In this document: piece after piece, positions 21,541-33,144 of the stretch
How the letters are laid out: each line of letters starts with the position of its first letter
Position numbering within the stretch: position 1 is the first letter of the stretch
DNA from: Hofstenia miamia
Taxonomy: Eukaryota; Xenacoelomorpha; Acoela
Direction: 5' to 3'
Length of the DNA stretch: 64,000 nucleotides
Assembly (NCBI GenBank): GCA_004352715.1
Contig: SCFE01000004.1
Coordinates: 2,396,145-2,460,144 of the forward strand
The notes under the pieces: model-generated
Database searches by the model: none
What the model was told of the DNA's origin: nothing
The model's input: the letters and a program-made list of their open reading frames with translations, nothing else
Position numbers and translations under genes: made by a program

Positions 21541-23750
21541 TATAGCAAAAGATTCAACTTATGAAAGTCTTTGGGTTGAAATTCGAAACCCAGACAAAAA
21601 TTTTAATAGTCAATTATTAAATATCTCTTATTGTCCAAATAAAACTTATATAAATAATGTTTTCTTACAAATAAAAGATGAATTTTCTACTGCTCTGAGT
21701 TATAACACGAATATAATGGTAATCGGAAACTGGAAAGTAAATCTTCTAAACAATAACGAAAAAAGTAAGCTTGGCAATTTTCTCAATACTTTCATTATTT
21801 CACTAATAAATAAAAAAATTCCTTCTAGAATTTCTGCTAATAAAATGCTTCGTCTTATAATTATTTTTGTTTTGAATTTCCATACTCAGATCATTGCCTT
21901 ATAGCTACTTATTCGAATATTCTAAAGATCGGTAAACCCTGTAAACCCTCTAAATCTTGGATAAGAATACGAGAAAAATCAACAGAAAATGTAGAAGAAC
22001 TTCGACAGTATTAAAAATCAAAAACTGGAATTCCATATATTCATTATTAACACCTAATGAAATGCTATCACATTTTACAAAAACTTTACTTTTCTATTTG
22101 GATATATGCTGCCCAGAAAAATATATTCTTTCATGCGAATATTTCAAAAAAACTCAAAATAATGTTTCAAAGCCATGGATTGTTTCTCAATGCATCGATT
22201 TAATCCAAATAAAGAAACAGATGTAGAAAAAATACTTAAATTCCCAAACACTGGAAAATCATAATTCTTATAAATCTGCACGAAATTTATGTAATATTGC
22301 TATACGGAAAGCAAGTAATAATTATTCCCGTTTTCAGTATCAAAGTCTTTCTTCCCAAAAAAATAAGTGGGAATTTGTTAACAATTTGCTAAATAGAAAA
22401 AACATGCGAACCGAAAAAATAGAAAGAATATACTATAAAGATAAATCCATTACAAATAACAAGGAAATCTGCAGTGCTTTCAATGAAGTTTTCCTAAATG
22501 TAGGAAACTACAACGTTATGAATGTAATTTTTTGCCTTAATAAACCCAAAGGAACTCCAACCTCTTTCTCTTTTCGTTTTGCAACAAAATATGAAATCAT
22601 AAAGTCGATACAATGTTTAAAAAATAAATCCAGTTGACCCTCTAATACCAACGTGGTTCCTAAAACTCTCAGGTGACTTAATAGCTGAACCAGTATGCTA
22701 CATTTTAAATAATTGTATAAGACACTCCTTTTTTCCAGATGAATTAAAATTGGCAAATATAACACCATTATTTAAAAGAAATGATCCCGAAGATTGCGAA
22801 AATTATAGACCCCTTTCGATCACTTCTCCAATCAGCAAAATTTTTGAACGAATTCTTTTTAATCAAATTAATGAGCATTTTTGTAAACGTGATCTCTACT
22901 CCAAAACACAATATGGTTTTCGTAAAGGTATTTCTACGAGAGACGCTTTAATACAAGGTACAGAAAAATGGCGATCAACAATAAATGATAATGAATACTC
23001 AACAATTGCTTGCTTAGACCTCTCGAAAGCTTTCGATTCCATAGACCGCAGTATCTTACTACAAAAAATTAAAATTCTAGGTTTTTCTAATGACAGCATA
23101 GGTCTTATCTCCAGTTACTTACACAATCACATGCAAAGAGCTAAAATTAATGAATCTTTTTCAGATTGGGTATGCACTAAAAATTGGGTTCCTCAGGGTA
23201 ATATTTTGGGTCCCTTATTATTTAATATTTACATAAATGATTTGTCCGAGCAAGTAACATGTGACGTTATACAATATGCAGATGACACAATATTATTTCA
23301 TTCTAATAAATTTCCCGAAAAAGCGGTTCAAACTCTCGAAACAAACTGTGCTTCTGTTGCTAAATATTTTGCTTCTATTAGGTATAAGAAGTGAGTAATG
23401 AAAAATTCATTTCTAAACACATCTATAAATATGTGGAATGAATTACCAAAATATATTAAACAAATAAGTAGATTAAAAAACTTTAAAATGGATATTAACA
23501 AATATTTTTGCACTTATAATATAAAAAAACTGAAATAGCGAGGTTATAAATTTTATAATCCTGATTACTCTATTAATAGAAACTAGCAATCGCCACAGCC
23601 CAAGTTAACTATTTTTTCTTTATAAATATTCGTTGTTTTCTTTTTTGTTTAGTTTTGTATTACTTTCTTGACGCTTTCACAATTTGTTTTCAGTATTTCT
23701 ATTTATTGTTAAAACAATTTCCGAATATAAATTTTTCTTCTTCTTCTTAC
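21540..23750 (+). mobile_element. CR1/Jockey-type LINE, internally deleted
   Basis: Order on the plus strand: an apurinic-type endonuclease fragment from about 21562 (ESLWVEIRNP, then IMVIGNWKVNLL, where the family's GDFN motif is mutated), linker pieces, a reverse transcriptase (about 22380-23394), then a jump to a C-terminal tail (about 23395-23540, SINMWNELPKYIKQ). The element ends in a (TTC)n run at about 23732-23748. Such a short simple-repeat tail is typical of CR1/Jockey-group LINEs. The RT thumb to C-terminus is missing, so this is a dead copy, but the RT core itself is unusually well preserved. Confidence 0.85.
22750..23394 (+). pseudogene. LINE reverse transcriptase domain
   Basis: The 214-codon open frame covers RT blocks 1-5 of a CR1/Jockey-type LINE. 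NYRPLSITSPISKIFERI is block 1/2, YGFRKGISTRDAL block 2a, ACLDLSKAFDSIDRSILL carries the first catalytic Asp, VPQGNILGPLLFNIYINDL is block 4, and QYADDTILF is the catalytic YADD box. All three active-site Asp residues are present. The frame stops at YKK just after the palm domain; the following codons belong to the element's far C-terminus, so a deletion removed the thumb. It has no start codon of its own (the annotated start is a non-ATG codon) and was part of a larger ORF2. Confidence 0.85.
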
Positions 23751-25040
23751 TATTTTTCATGTTCAATAACTTAATGAACAAGTTTAGTCATTAATTACAA
23801 AATTTAGATAGAAACCCATTTGAATACTATGTAAAATATAAATTTCACTACTATTCCATAATTCATTGCACCACCTTATATGACTTGACTAATTCCTTGA
23901 AAAATTAATAATTCCAGACTACTTTCTTTTTCAGCATTGATATGTATTTGTAAATGAGATGTAGTTGTTTGAAATTCAATGCGTTTTATTTTATTATTTT
24001 ATCATAAATTCACAAAAATCATATAAATCTAGTTTTATATTTATCAAACCAATGCATTTGATTGAAACACAAAATACAATAAATGGATCGATGTTATTGG
24101 TATCAAACCAATAAGTTGAATGCGTTTTAGAATATTAAGAAAATTTGAAGAAATACTTTTTTTAAATAAGTAAGTAAAACTTTTAATCATTCACACAAAA
24201 TTATTTTACGTGTTTGGTAAATTATTACTAGCTTGCTCTAACTCAGCACAAAACACTTTTGAAAAATGAATTTAGAATAACTACTATTGCATCATTTAGT
24301 GAACTTGATTAGCATGAATTTTGGAAATATTTTAAGGAATAAAATGATTCAGAAAATGCAAAGCAGTTCTAATAAAAATAAATTTATTTGCAATTTCAAT
24401 TTATTATTAAATTTGAACAATTCCATAACATTGTAAAATATGCTAGATAGAATGTATATTCCAAGGCAAATTCATAGTGATTACTTGGAGGTTATGTGAA
24501 ACAAACAATCTGTTATAATTTTAAAATATAAAATACCACTTTAATGTATTAAATAATAAGAAACGTTCAGTTGATCAAATAAACTAAACTATATTTAATT
24601 TGTTTAATATCTTTGTAATTAGTGTCATATATTTAAAACACTTAAAAGAGTATCACTGTTGTCTCAATCGTTAATATAACAAAGCTATACAGAATTTATT
24701 GCACACATTTACAAATTAGGAAAATACAAAGATTTTAATATAAACTTGGAAAAGTTTTGCAGTTCACCAAAATAAATGTCATTTCTTACTGAAGGCTCAA
24801 CAACTTTAATTAGTCCTTCAAACTTTAGACGAAAAGGCTTCATCCTAGCGGCCATATTCATTTTCCACGAATGTTTACTGAATGTGAGATCCAAGTGATC
24901 ATCAAAAGTTTGTGTCTGTTTTGTCAAGCATCATTCACAAATTTACAATGCTTAGAGATAACATTAAAAATTATTAGAAATTAGAAATTATCTTTATTTC
25001 AGAATGAAACACATCAAACTGACTAAATTTATAAACTATA
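23751..25040. other. AT-rich spacer, no supported gene
   Basis: The only notable item is a 72-codon minus-strand frame (24709-24927) with MAARMKPFRLKFEGLIKVVE. It could be a chance ORF or an exon; I do not recognise it. Confidence 0.4.
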
Positions 25041-26374
25041 AAAAAATTCACTTCACTTGAAGAGTTATTTGCGGCATTTCACGGACGTGATAGCTCTGGT
25101 GTTGTTTTTGGTAAGGGTTGGAGACTTGGGAAGTAGATAATGCAAATAGGAAGAGGAGAAAATTTCTAGATTGATGATTTCGTAACGTGTGAATATGGTA
25201 GACAGTGGAGGTTACAGCGCGAATTCTAGTATTTCTTGAAGAATCTGTTTGGAAAAATAAACGTAAATCTCCTATCAATATCTCTTTCAGGTGCTGGTAA
25301 ACGTTCCCGGAGACTTGTAGAGGCATAGTCACTTCTTCCAGGTACTAGATCTGATAGTAAATGGTCCTCATAGTACATTCTCTTCAACAGCTTTTCATCT
25401 GACTTTCTCACAATTGTTTCAATAGATTCAAAGTTATCCGTATATCCCAGTCGCATTGCCTTCCTCTGTAGTTTGTCTGAGTTGCTGTAATGACTTCCTG
25501 CATCCTCCCCATACTGAGACCGAATAGGTTATGTTTGGCAATATCAACGAAGTGTAAAGTATCTTGAGCTCGCGTAAGGAGTAACCTTGTGCCTTTAACT
25601 TATTTAGAAGGAACATTTTGCTTCTGCATATTGTATGAGATTGGCCTTGATATGATATTTAATATCATTTATATAAATATTAGGGGGCCTAGAATAGTTC
25701 GCTGCGGTATACCATTTTTGATAGGAAGCCAATTCGAAAAACTTTTATTGGCTTTTACCCGTTGAATTCTATTTGTAAGATAATTTGTTATTAAGCGAAC
25801 ACTATCATTATCCATACCTATATGTTTTAGCTTTTGTATATTTTATGATTGATTGATTCATTCAAAAGCTTTAGAAATATCTAAGCAAGCAATTGCGACA
25901 GGTTTTTTATGTAGGAAATTCCTCCAGCGTTCAGTTGCTTGGATAAGAGCAACAGTAGAAGAAAATGTTTTCGAAATCCAAATTGTGCATCAGACATTAG
26001 ATTATATTTTTGCATGTGATCGTAAATTTGATCCGATAAAAGTCTCTCAAATATTTTACTAAGTGGGGAAGTTACCGAGATTGGTCTATAATTTTTTTTC
26101 CTAATCAACGTTTAATAACAAACATCAAATAATGAACTCATAAGTACAAATGAGTTTCTATAATTGGAGGCAATATTTTCATCATGTTTTTTTTAAAACC
26201 GCTGTTACTTGAGCTTTTTAGAACATCAGGAAAAATTTTTGTTTTGATGCACTCATTGAACATAAAATTTAGTGGTTTACTAATAATTGACGCAATTTTT
26301 TTCAAAATCCAGGCAGGTAATTTTGCTGGGCCATTTGATTTATTTGATTTGTGTTTTGTTATTGCTTTAATCAT
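25040..26374 (-). pseudogene. CR1-type LINE ORF2 (reverse transcriptase) pseudogene
   Basis: Minus-strand pieces in several frames give the RT of a LINE related to the one at 21.5-23.7 kb. The pieces are KSNGPAKLPAWILKKIA (upstream of block 1), NYRPISVTSPLSKIFERLL, LMSDAQFGFRKH, then LTNRIQRVKANKSFSNW and a block resembling GIPQRTILGPL. The C-terminal region follows: GYSLRELKILYTSLILPNITYSVSVWGG, then the tail with DEKLLKRMYYEDHLLSDL. The catalytic YADD box is not visible. Numerous frameshifts show long-term decay. It lies directly downstream of an SGNH-type ORF1 in the same orientation. Confidence 0.75.
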
Positions 26375-26747
26375 CTCATAATTAGTAGTATATCTGAATT
26401 TAAAAGTTGGAATACTATTTTTCTGTGGAGAATTAAATTAAATAAGTTCGCCTGCATAATTTCCCAAGTTGATAAAAGTTTCGTTTAAGATATTAGCGAT
26501 TTTTATGGGGGGCATCTTTCAGGTTTCCGTCATGGTCTTAACTGCATCAATGTCGCCCATACATTTTTTTGTAACGGCTAAAACTTTCGCTGGTTTTTAG
26601 TAGTAGGTACTTTTTATGAGATTGATTTTTATTTTTTATGCATTGCTTACACTTAGAATCAATCCAAGGTTTACCATCATTAGATTTTTTCAAAGAAGAA
26701 TGAGATAGAATTTTCCTTTGGGGCAAAAGATATCAAAAATATTCAAG

Positions 26748-27505
26748 TTAATTGCGGTGGCTTTGCGGTAACTTCTGCGTGGCTTCTGTAATTATTGCGG
26801 CGGAAAATCGGCGTGATAATCGGCAACGTGATTTCTTTGATTGGAAAGTGGTTTGCGGTCGCGGTGATTGATCAAAAAAGCCTTTGATACAGCGTGCAAG
26901 ATTTCCGTAGCCTGCGTTAGATAAATGTACCCCATCTTTTGCAAAATATTTTTCAATAATCTTTTCACCCAAATAAAAAGAATTATAACTGAAAAATTTC
27001 ATACTCCAAGTTTTTCGAATTTTGTTGAATAAGGTTTAGTTCCATGGCCTTCTTGGTTAATCGATTGCAATGCAGGAATGATGTCACTTCTCCTAAGTAG
27101 AGCTTAGCAGACGGAAAAGAAGCACGGACAGCATTAACTAGATCTTTAAACATTGAAGTACACTCAGTTCTATTCTTCATAACATCATTCCTTCCGACTG
27201 TAATGACTATGTCCTTTACGTTGGCAATGCATTGGTACTTCTTGACTAAATCGGTAATTACATCAATGGTGGCACCTCGCCGTCCATACAACTTGCTTTT
27301 GGTATAGAAATTGGTGAAGCTGAATCAATGTAATTAGGTTGTGATACCTCGATAGAAAAACTTGTATTTTCTTTAACTGAGTGTAATTGGATACCAGCAA
27401 ACGTAAAGTCTCAATTTGACATTTTTCCAATAGTAAATGTAGCTTCCTGTCTAGACATGATTTGCAAATGAAATTCTGGTGTACCAGCATATAAATAGTC
27501 ATCAA
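26748..27505 (-). pseudogene. LINE ORF1 with SGNH-hydrolase (esterase) domain, degenerate
   Basis: Minus-strand frames encode an SGNH/GDSL-hydrolase-like fold. 26983-27291 has ATIDVITDLVKKY and DIVITVGRNDVMKN (the G-x-N-D block III) and then LYLGEVTSFL. After a frameshift, 26748-27002 has FAKDGVHLSNAGYGNLAR, the D-x-x-H block V with the catalytic Asp-His pair. Upstream, 27263-27505 carries ICKSCLDRKL, the end of a Cys-containing segment. Esterase domains in the first ORF are known from CR1-clade LINEs, and an RT pseudogene of that type follows in the same orientation, so this is best read as the element's ORF1 rather than a host esterase. The catalytic Ser block is not clear. Confidence 0.7.
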
Positions 27506-28923
27506 CGTATACTAGAACCAAACCGGCAAGTTTGTTTTTATCAAACCGATAATATAAACATTGATCTGCTTACTTTGCTTCATGCCTCATTCCTCAATAG
27601 AATTACTAACTTTATCAGCCCAAATTTATGAAGCGTCGCATAAGCCTCCTTTTCTAGTTTCCATAAATATCCCTTGATTACTTCAGCTTCTTTAGGAGGT
27701 ATAACAAATACAGGCCTTTTTAAATTTTATTTAAAACGGGAACATCAATTTTTGTCAAAGACATCACAAATCTGCTACCATGAGAGAATTAAAAAAGACT
27801 GACTCTATTTTTTACAATATTTACAATGACTGAATAATAATTATTGACACTTTACAAATACAAATACTATAGTGTTGCAAGTATGCAAAACAAGCGAGTT
27901 TCTGGTTTTCTATTGTTTGCATTAGAATAAAATAACTGCCAAAATACTGACAGTTCTTTGGAAACCAACAGCTTTTGGGTGGATAGAGCAAGACATCAAA
28001 AAAATTGATTTTGCTTCAAGAGAAATATTATTTAGTATTAAGTTACATTGTCCATGTCTATGGGAAAGACTGATTTTGCAACGACTATAAGTTGGAAAGC
28101 ACACCTATTGACAAGAGCCGGAGAACCTTTAAGATTAGCAAGAATAAGGCTGGTCGTAAACTGCAGGTAAGTAAAGTAAAAATTTTTTACTTACCGGCAG
28201 TGTACGAGCTCTTAAGTAAAGGAACGTTTCAAGTAGATAATTACACAATTGGTTCTGTTCGATTTTTAAGTAAACCTTTACGACAGTGTACGAAGTAAAA
28301 TAAAGTAAGGTAATGTAAACATTGATCTGAATTTGAAAGTCAATGAATATTTGTTACACAACGACCATATAAATATAATTAATAATTACGAAGGAATTAA
28401 TTACAACAGGTTTTTCTCTTTTGCTGCATTTGTCTCATAGACCAGTCTTCGAAAATAAGCGTTTTTGAATAATGCTTTTATAGTGATCAGTTATCATTCA
28501 TATAGGCTATTATAAAAATTATACAGTTGAATAAGCAAATTAAGTATTACTGAAAAAAATATGGGTGGGAATTATCACGTAATGAATAAAAAAATCGATT
28601 TATGTGAATTGTCGTTTTTAGATATTGCAACATCGCTGGGATTCACGCAAGTCCGCTTGCTAATTGAACGTAGCTAAAATTGTTCTGTATTTACAATAAT
28701 TGTTAGTTTTATGTACAAGTTGTTCTAAACACAGTTACAAGCACTTGGTCTGGCTGATACTAACAACCAGTACCTGATGCGACAACATAGTTGATTCAAC
28801 TGTAATGCGATCCTGACGTGTTTTATATCTAAATTCTATTAAGAATGTACAAAAGCATAATAAAAACATATTTCGAAACGATAACGTCATTGACATTTCT
28901 TACAATAAGTAAATCAATAAAAA
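27506..28923. other. Spacer with a perfect-like palindrome, no gene seen
   Basis: No coding gene recognised. At 28167-28194 the sequence gtaagtaaagtaaa is followed directly by its near-complement aattttttacttac. Related words (agtaaag, aagtaaa) recur up to about 28310. The remainder is AT-rich. Confidence 0.4.
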
Positions 28924-28929
28924 TTTATT
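28924..28929 (-). terminator. Possible polyadenylation signal of the ARL6IP1 homologue
   Basis: AATAAA on the minus strand, about 205 bases after the stop codon. Suggestive only, since the region is AT-rich. Confidence 0.35.
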
Positions 28930-29132
28930 TACCACATGATCCAAAAATATAAATTAGTAAATTCATTATAAGCACACAAACTAGTGAGGCGAAATGTAAG
29001 TTTGACTTCTATTTAAATTAGAATTAAAACTAAGTCAAACATTGCAGATAGCTTCGTTAGTCAATTAGGTTGTTGAATCACAAAGACACCACACAGCGAA
29101 AGAATTAGGCGGTGAATTTTTCAGAATCCAAG

Positions 29133-32100
29133 CTAACATTTCTTTGGCTTTATCAAACCTGTTTTGTAACGAAAGTAGTTGTAATATTTTGGAATTACAT
29201 CATGCTTTTGTATACCAGGTAGAAATATCATGATTGAGAATAAAATATAACTAAGAAACAACGTCGAGAAGAATGTGCCAAACCAGACTAGACTTCCGAA
29301 GAAACCAACAGAAATCAATACAAACTTTTGTGGTTGTTCAGTACGCATGGTAATTGCTTTCTTAAACAATTCCGACAAAACTTCTTTGTTGTGAATCAAA
29401 CTCGCACAAACTTCGCGATATTGAACTTCCCGCGATTGTGGATATTCTAAATTGCAAATTTACTAGTATTAAGCACCAATTTCGAAATTGTAAAAAAAAT
29501 CTTAAGGCAGGTAGAGGGTAAGAATCACCACGATTTGCCAATTTTACCCATTTTTGTGATTTATGTCATTTTAGGGATTTGAAACATGAAGAATTTAAAT
29601 TTGAGGTAAAATCTTTTCAACATATGCCCTAACATATAATAAATGGGTTCTAAAAAATAATGTCCCTCGAAAGTCCATGAGCAACAGCTGGAATTCTTAG
29701 NCAGGTATAGCCGTTTGGTTCAATATAAAAATGGGGAAGCTTCGTTTGACATTTGATGATGATTCTGATGACTATATTGACCCAAGAGAAATAGATGGAG
29801 TTGAAATTATATGTTTATGAAAATAACTCTATTTTGTGATTACATGTTAATGTTACTTTTGCTCTTTTTATGTTTGTTCATCTTGTATTAACTAAATCTT
29901 ATGATTCTTGTTTTTTCATGAAAACTGGTAGTTGTGCAATTTTAACAATGCCTTTAACTGCGCATGCGCACAAATACTTCATGCCAAAATAAAATTTTTT
30001 TTAAGAAAGTTACAAGAAAGTTTTGGTACTGAAAACATGAAATATCTAAGAAAGTTTCAATACTGGGCCAAAAAAAACTTTCTTATAAAAAAAACGTGTA
30101 TGCCCTAACATATAATAAATGGGTTCTAAAAAATAATGTCCCTCGAAAGTCCATGAGCAACAGCTGGAATTCTTAGAATTGTCATCTGGGAAAGTTTGAG
30201 TAAATTTGATTGAAGTTTATGGAAGCAGTATGATAATCAGTATAGCTTGTCAGTTTGACGACCATTTAGAATTCTCACTTGCATAATTTATTCAAAAGTT
30301 TCAACATTTTGTCATTCAGCAAAAATACTACACTTAACCTTAAGTAGCATTAAAGTAGTTGATATAAACTAATTTAAACTAATCTGAATGTGATCAAATA
30401 TTTTGAATAAGCAAAATATTTCAATACAAATTATAGATTAATTGAATAGAACATATAGTCACCTACATTTCAACATGAAGCAAGAGGTATTTATTTTACA
30501 GGGTTTATATAATGGCTTAATCTGTTAAAGAGTTTAGAAGCAAATAATCACATAAAATATTAATGATCAGGATCAATTTATAGCAGAATCAAGATCTATT
30601 TTGTATGGCAAAATACAAGACGCAACTCATAATCATAAATGAACGTGTTTTGTATATTTATAATTTGATCCATGAAAACTCATATCAACCCTCAAAATTG
30701 AAAAACAAAACTAATAAACCACGATGAAAGAAATGAATTGTAATAAATTGGTAGAAGAATCATCTTTGAAAATAAGGGACAAACCCGGCATCTTACCATA
30801 TTGCGGATTATACCATAAAATTCCGGTCCCCATTCAAACCTGATCTAGTTTGAACAGCGTTGGTAAGTGACAATTTCAAAAACAATAGATTAAAACTCTT
30901 GGAACAAGATTTTAGATATTGAGTATGCCACTCAAGCTATTCATCGAATAGTTCCTCATTCTTTTGGGAAAGNNNNNNNNNNNNNNNNNNNNNATCCATG
31001 AAAACTCATATCAACCCTCAAAATTGAAAAACAAAACTAATAAACCACGATGAAAGAAATGAATTGTAATAAATTGGTAGAAGAATCATCTTTGAAAATA
31101 AGGGACAAACCCGGCATCTTACCATATTGCGGATTATACCATAAAATTCCGGTCCCCATTCAAACCTGATCTAGTTTGAACAGCGTTGGTAAGTGACAAT
31201 TTCAAAAACAATAGATTAAAACTCTTGGAACAAGATTTTAGATATTGAGTATGCCACTCAAGCTATTCATCGAATAGTTCCTCATTCTTTTGGGAAAGTA
31301 GTTAAAAGAATAGATTATAAAGAAAAATTTTATAATATTATTACAAAGTCAAAATAACCGCGTGCAAAGTATAGGGAAAAATTTGTAGACAAGGTGGGGT
31401 TACGGACAATAATGATAACGTCCAAAACAACCATAAATAATTTGTTCGAATAATAAAAAAGTTGAAGCTTTATATTAATATGTTAAATTGGTATAAAAAC
31501 TAGTTAACGACAGTGACATCCGGTTCCCGAGAACGGATTATTATGAGGTTGGCAATGAGATAAAGTATTAGAACACCACTTTCAAATTTAATAGATGCTG
31601 GGTTATTTTAGTAGCCATCATCATTGAAAAACAGGGTTGAATTTGATTATAAACTCGTAGCCGATTATACCAAAATTTTGTGATGCTATGACTGTTCTAT
31701 TGATGATGATTAGCTTCATGCTCCGCCTAAAATGCTGTGCATGCCAATGACAGACTTATTCAAATGATTTATATTAATAAAAATATGAAACAGAAATTTT
31801 CTTGTACTATTCTTGCAAAAATATAATAATGTGTCATTTTTACAGATGCGAGTATTATTTCATATAAGATTATATACATAGATAAAAACATGAATATTTA
31901 CATAATCGCAGCATATACATTAATTTTGATAGTAAGTCAAGTAAGACTAAAACCTCTGATAACATGAGGTGATTAATTAACGTTACCTTAAACAAAAATT
32001 CTTTATTTGTGGACCTTGTGTATTGACAACAAATATGAAAGTACCTTACTTAATATAACTGAGAAACTTTTGAGCTTAAACAAAATTAGACAGTAATAGG

Positions 32101-33140
32101 TTTGTTTTTAGGATTACGAAACTGCTTTCTGCAAAAATGCTAATCGCACATAATTTTTGTTAAATTGTACTACAATTTAAAATATAGAGATAAAGTTGAG
32201 AATCAGGTCTGGCTATATTTTCAGTAGTTTAGATTTCATTTCCAAAAAAAGATCGAAATTTCCATAAAAATCGCAGGAATTGGTATCAATAACGCAGTAG
32301 CAATACGTGCCATTTGCTGACTATTTTTGATGCATACAATCTGAAGGCCTCACAATGTAATTGACAGAGTTTAATGCTTAAAATCTCAGTATAATCTTTC
32401 ATTTTCATTAAAAATTTTTGGTAATACTTGGATATGGACATAACTATAAATAAATGTTAGGGTGAACGTTTATGCGAAAACATTATTCCTGTGACTGAAG
32501 CATTTGAAAATCTTAAATATTTTTCACTTTTCACAAAAGTCAGATGGCAGTGCTCAGCAATGGATCTACAATGGATCAAGGTTTTAGAAGTAATTGCAAG
32601 AGAAGAGAATTTGCTATCTTAAGTTTTCAGAACACTAGATATCTCTAGTAGTTTATGAATAATAAGCGTTTGATTTTTTTAAAAAACCATTGAAGTTTAT
32701 AAAAAGAGCCTAGATTAATTTGTGTTAAATAGCAAGTTGACAGATTTAAAAATTATCATTGAAAAAATTAGCATTTCACTTCTTGTAGAAAAGAAAACAA
32801 TGCCGATCGGTACGTAAAAATATTTACAAATGATTATAATGTATATATAAAATTGACAAATAAATATATACTCACTCCCATTTGCAATAGCCCATTCAGT
32901 AATCATCGGTAGAAGGAAATCTACAAATGTTAACAATAATCCCAATGAAGCAACAAAAGCCAAAACTGATGGTTGAACTGCCCAAAGAATCACATGAAAG
33001 AAACTCACAGAGGTCAAAAGACATAGAGGATAGAATGTTTCCTTCCAAACCAATAAATCGTCAACGTAACACAGCACTAAACGCCAATCACGTAAACTAA
33101 ATTCTAGCGATTTCACACTTGTGTCTGCAGGTATGGTCAT
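29133..33140 (-). CDS. ARL6IP1: ARL6IP1 homologue (ER-shaping reticulon-like protein), two coding exons
   Basis: Coding exons are 33140-32876 and 29446-29133 (minus). Exon 1 starts with ATG at 33140, four to five bases after an acceptor-like ttgcttttag, so a non-coding first exon further upstream is likely. It ends at a strong donor (gtgagt). Exon 2 begins after tttgcaatttag. One base from exon 1 and two from exon 2 make a clean codon, giving 192 residues against 203 in human. The family is an ER membrane protein with reticulon-like hairpins that shapes tubules and binds ARL6. Visible features: LEFSLRDW and a W-K/E linker, a first hydrophobic hairpin at about residues 36-83 including QPSVL, a soluble segment with REVQYREVCASL across the junction, a second hairpin at about 128-165, the conserved LPGIQKHDVIPKY, and a C-terminal KPKKC (possible ER-retention-like lysines). 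The frame is intact and probably functional. Confidence 0.9.
29447..32875 (-). other. Intron of the ARL6IP1 homologue
   Basis: This 3429-base GT-AG intron lies between the two coding exons. It has no recognisable gene inside. It contains two probable assembly duplications: 29623-29700 equals 30099-30176 (single N at 29701), and 30668-30972 equals 30994-31298 (gap 30973-30993). The true intron is therefore probably a few hundred bases shorter. Confidence 0.8.
30668..31298 (+). repeat. Same 305-bp sequence on both sides of a 21-N gap (likely assembly duplication)
   Basis: 30668-30972 and 30994-31298 read the same from atccatgaaaactcatatc to ttcttttgggaaag, separated only by Ns. This looks like unmerged contig overlap, not a biological tandem repeat. 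Confidence 0.85.
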
Positions 33141-33144
33141 TTTG

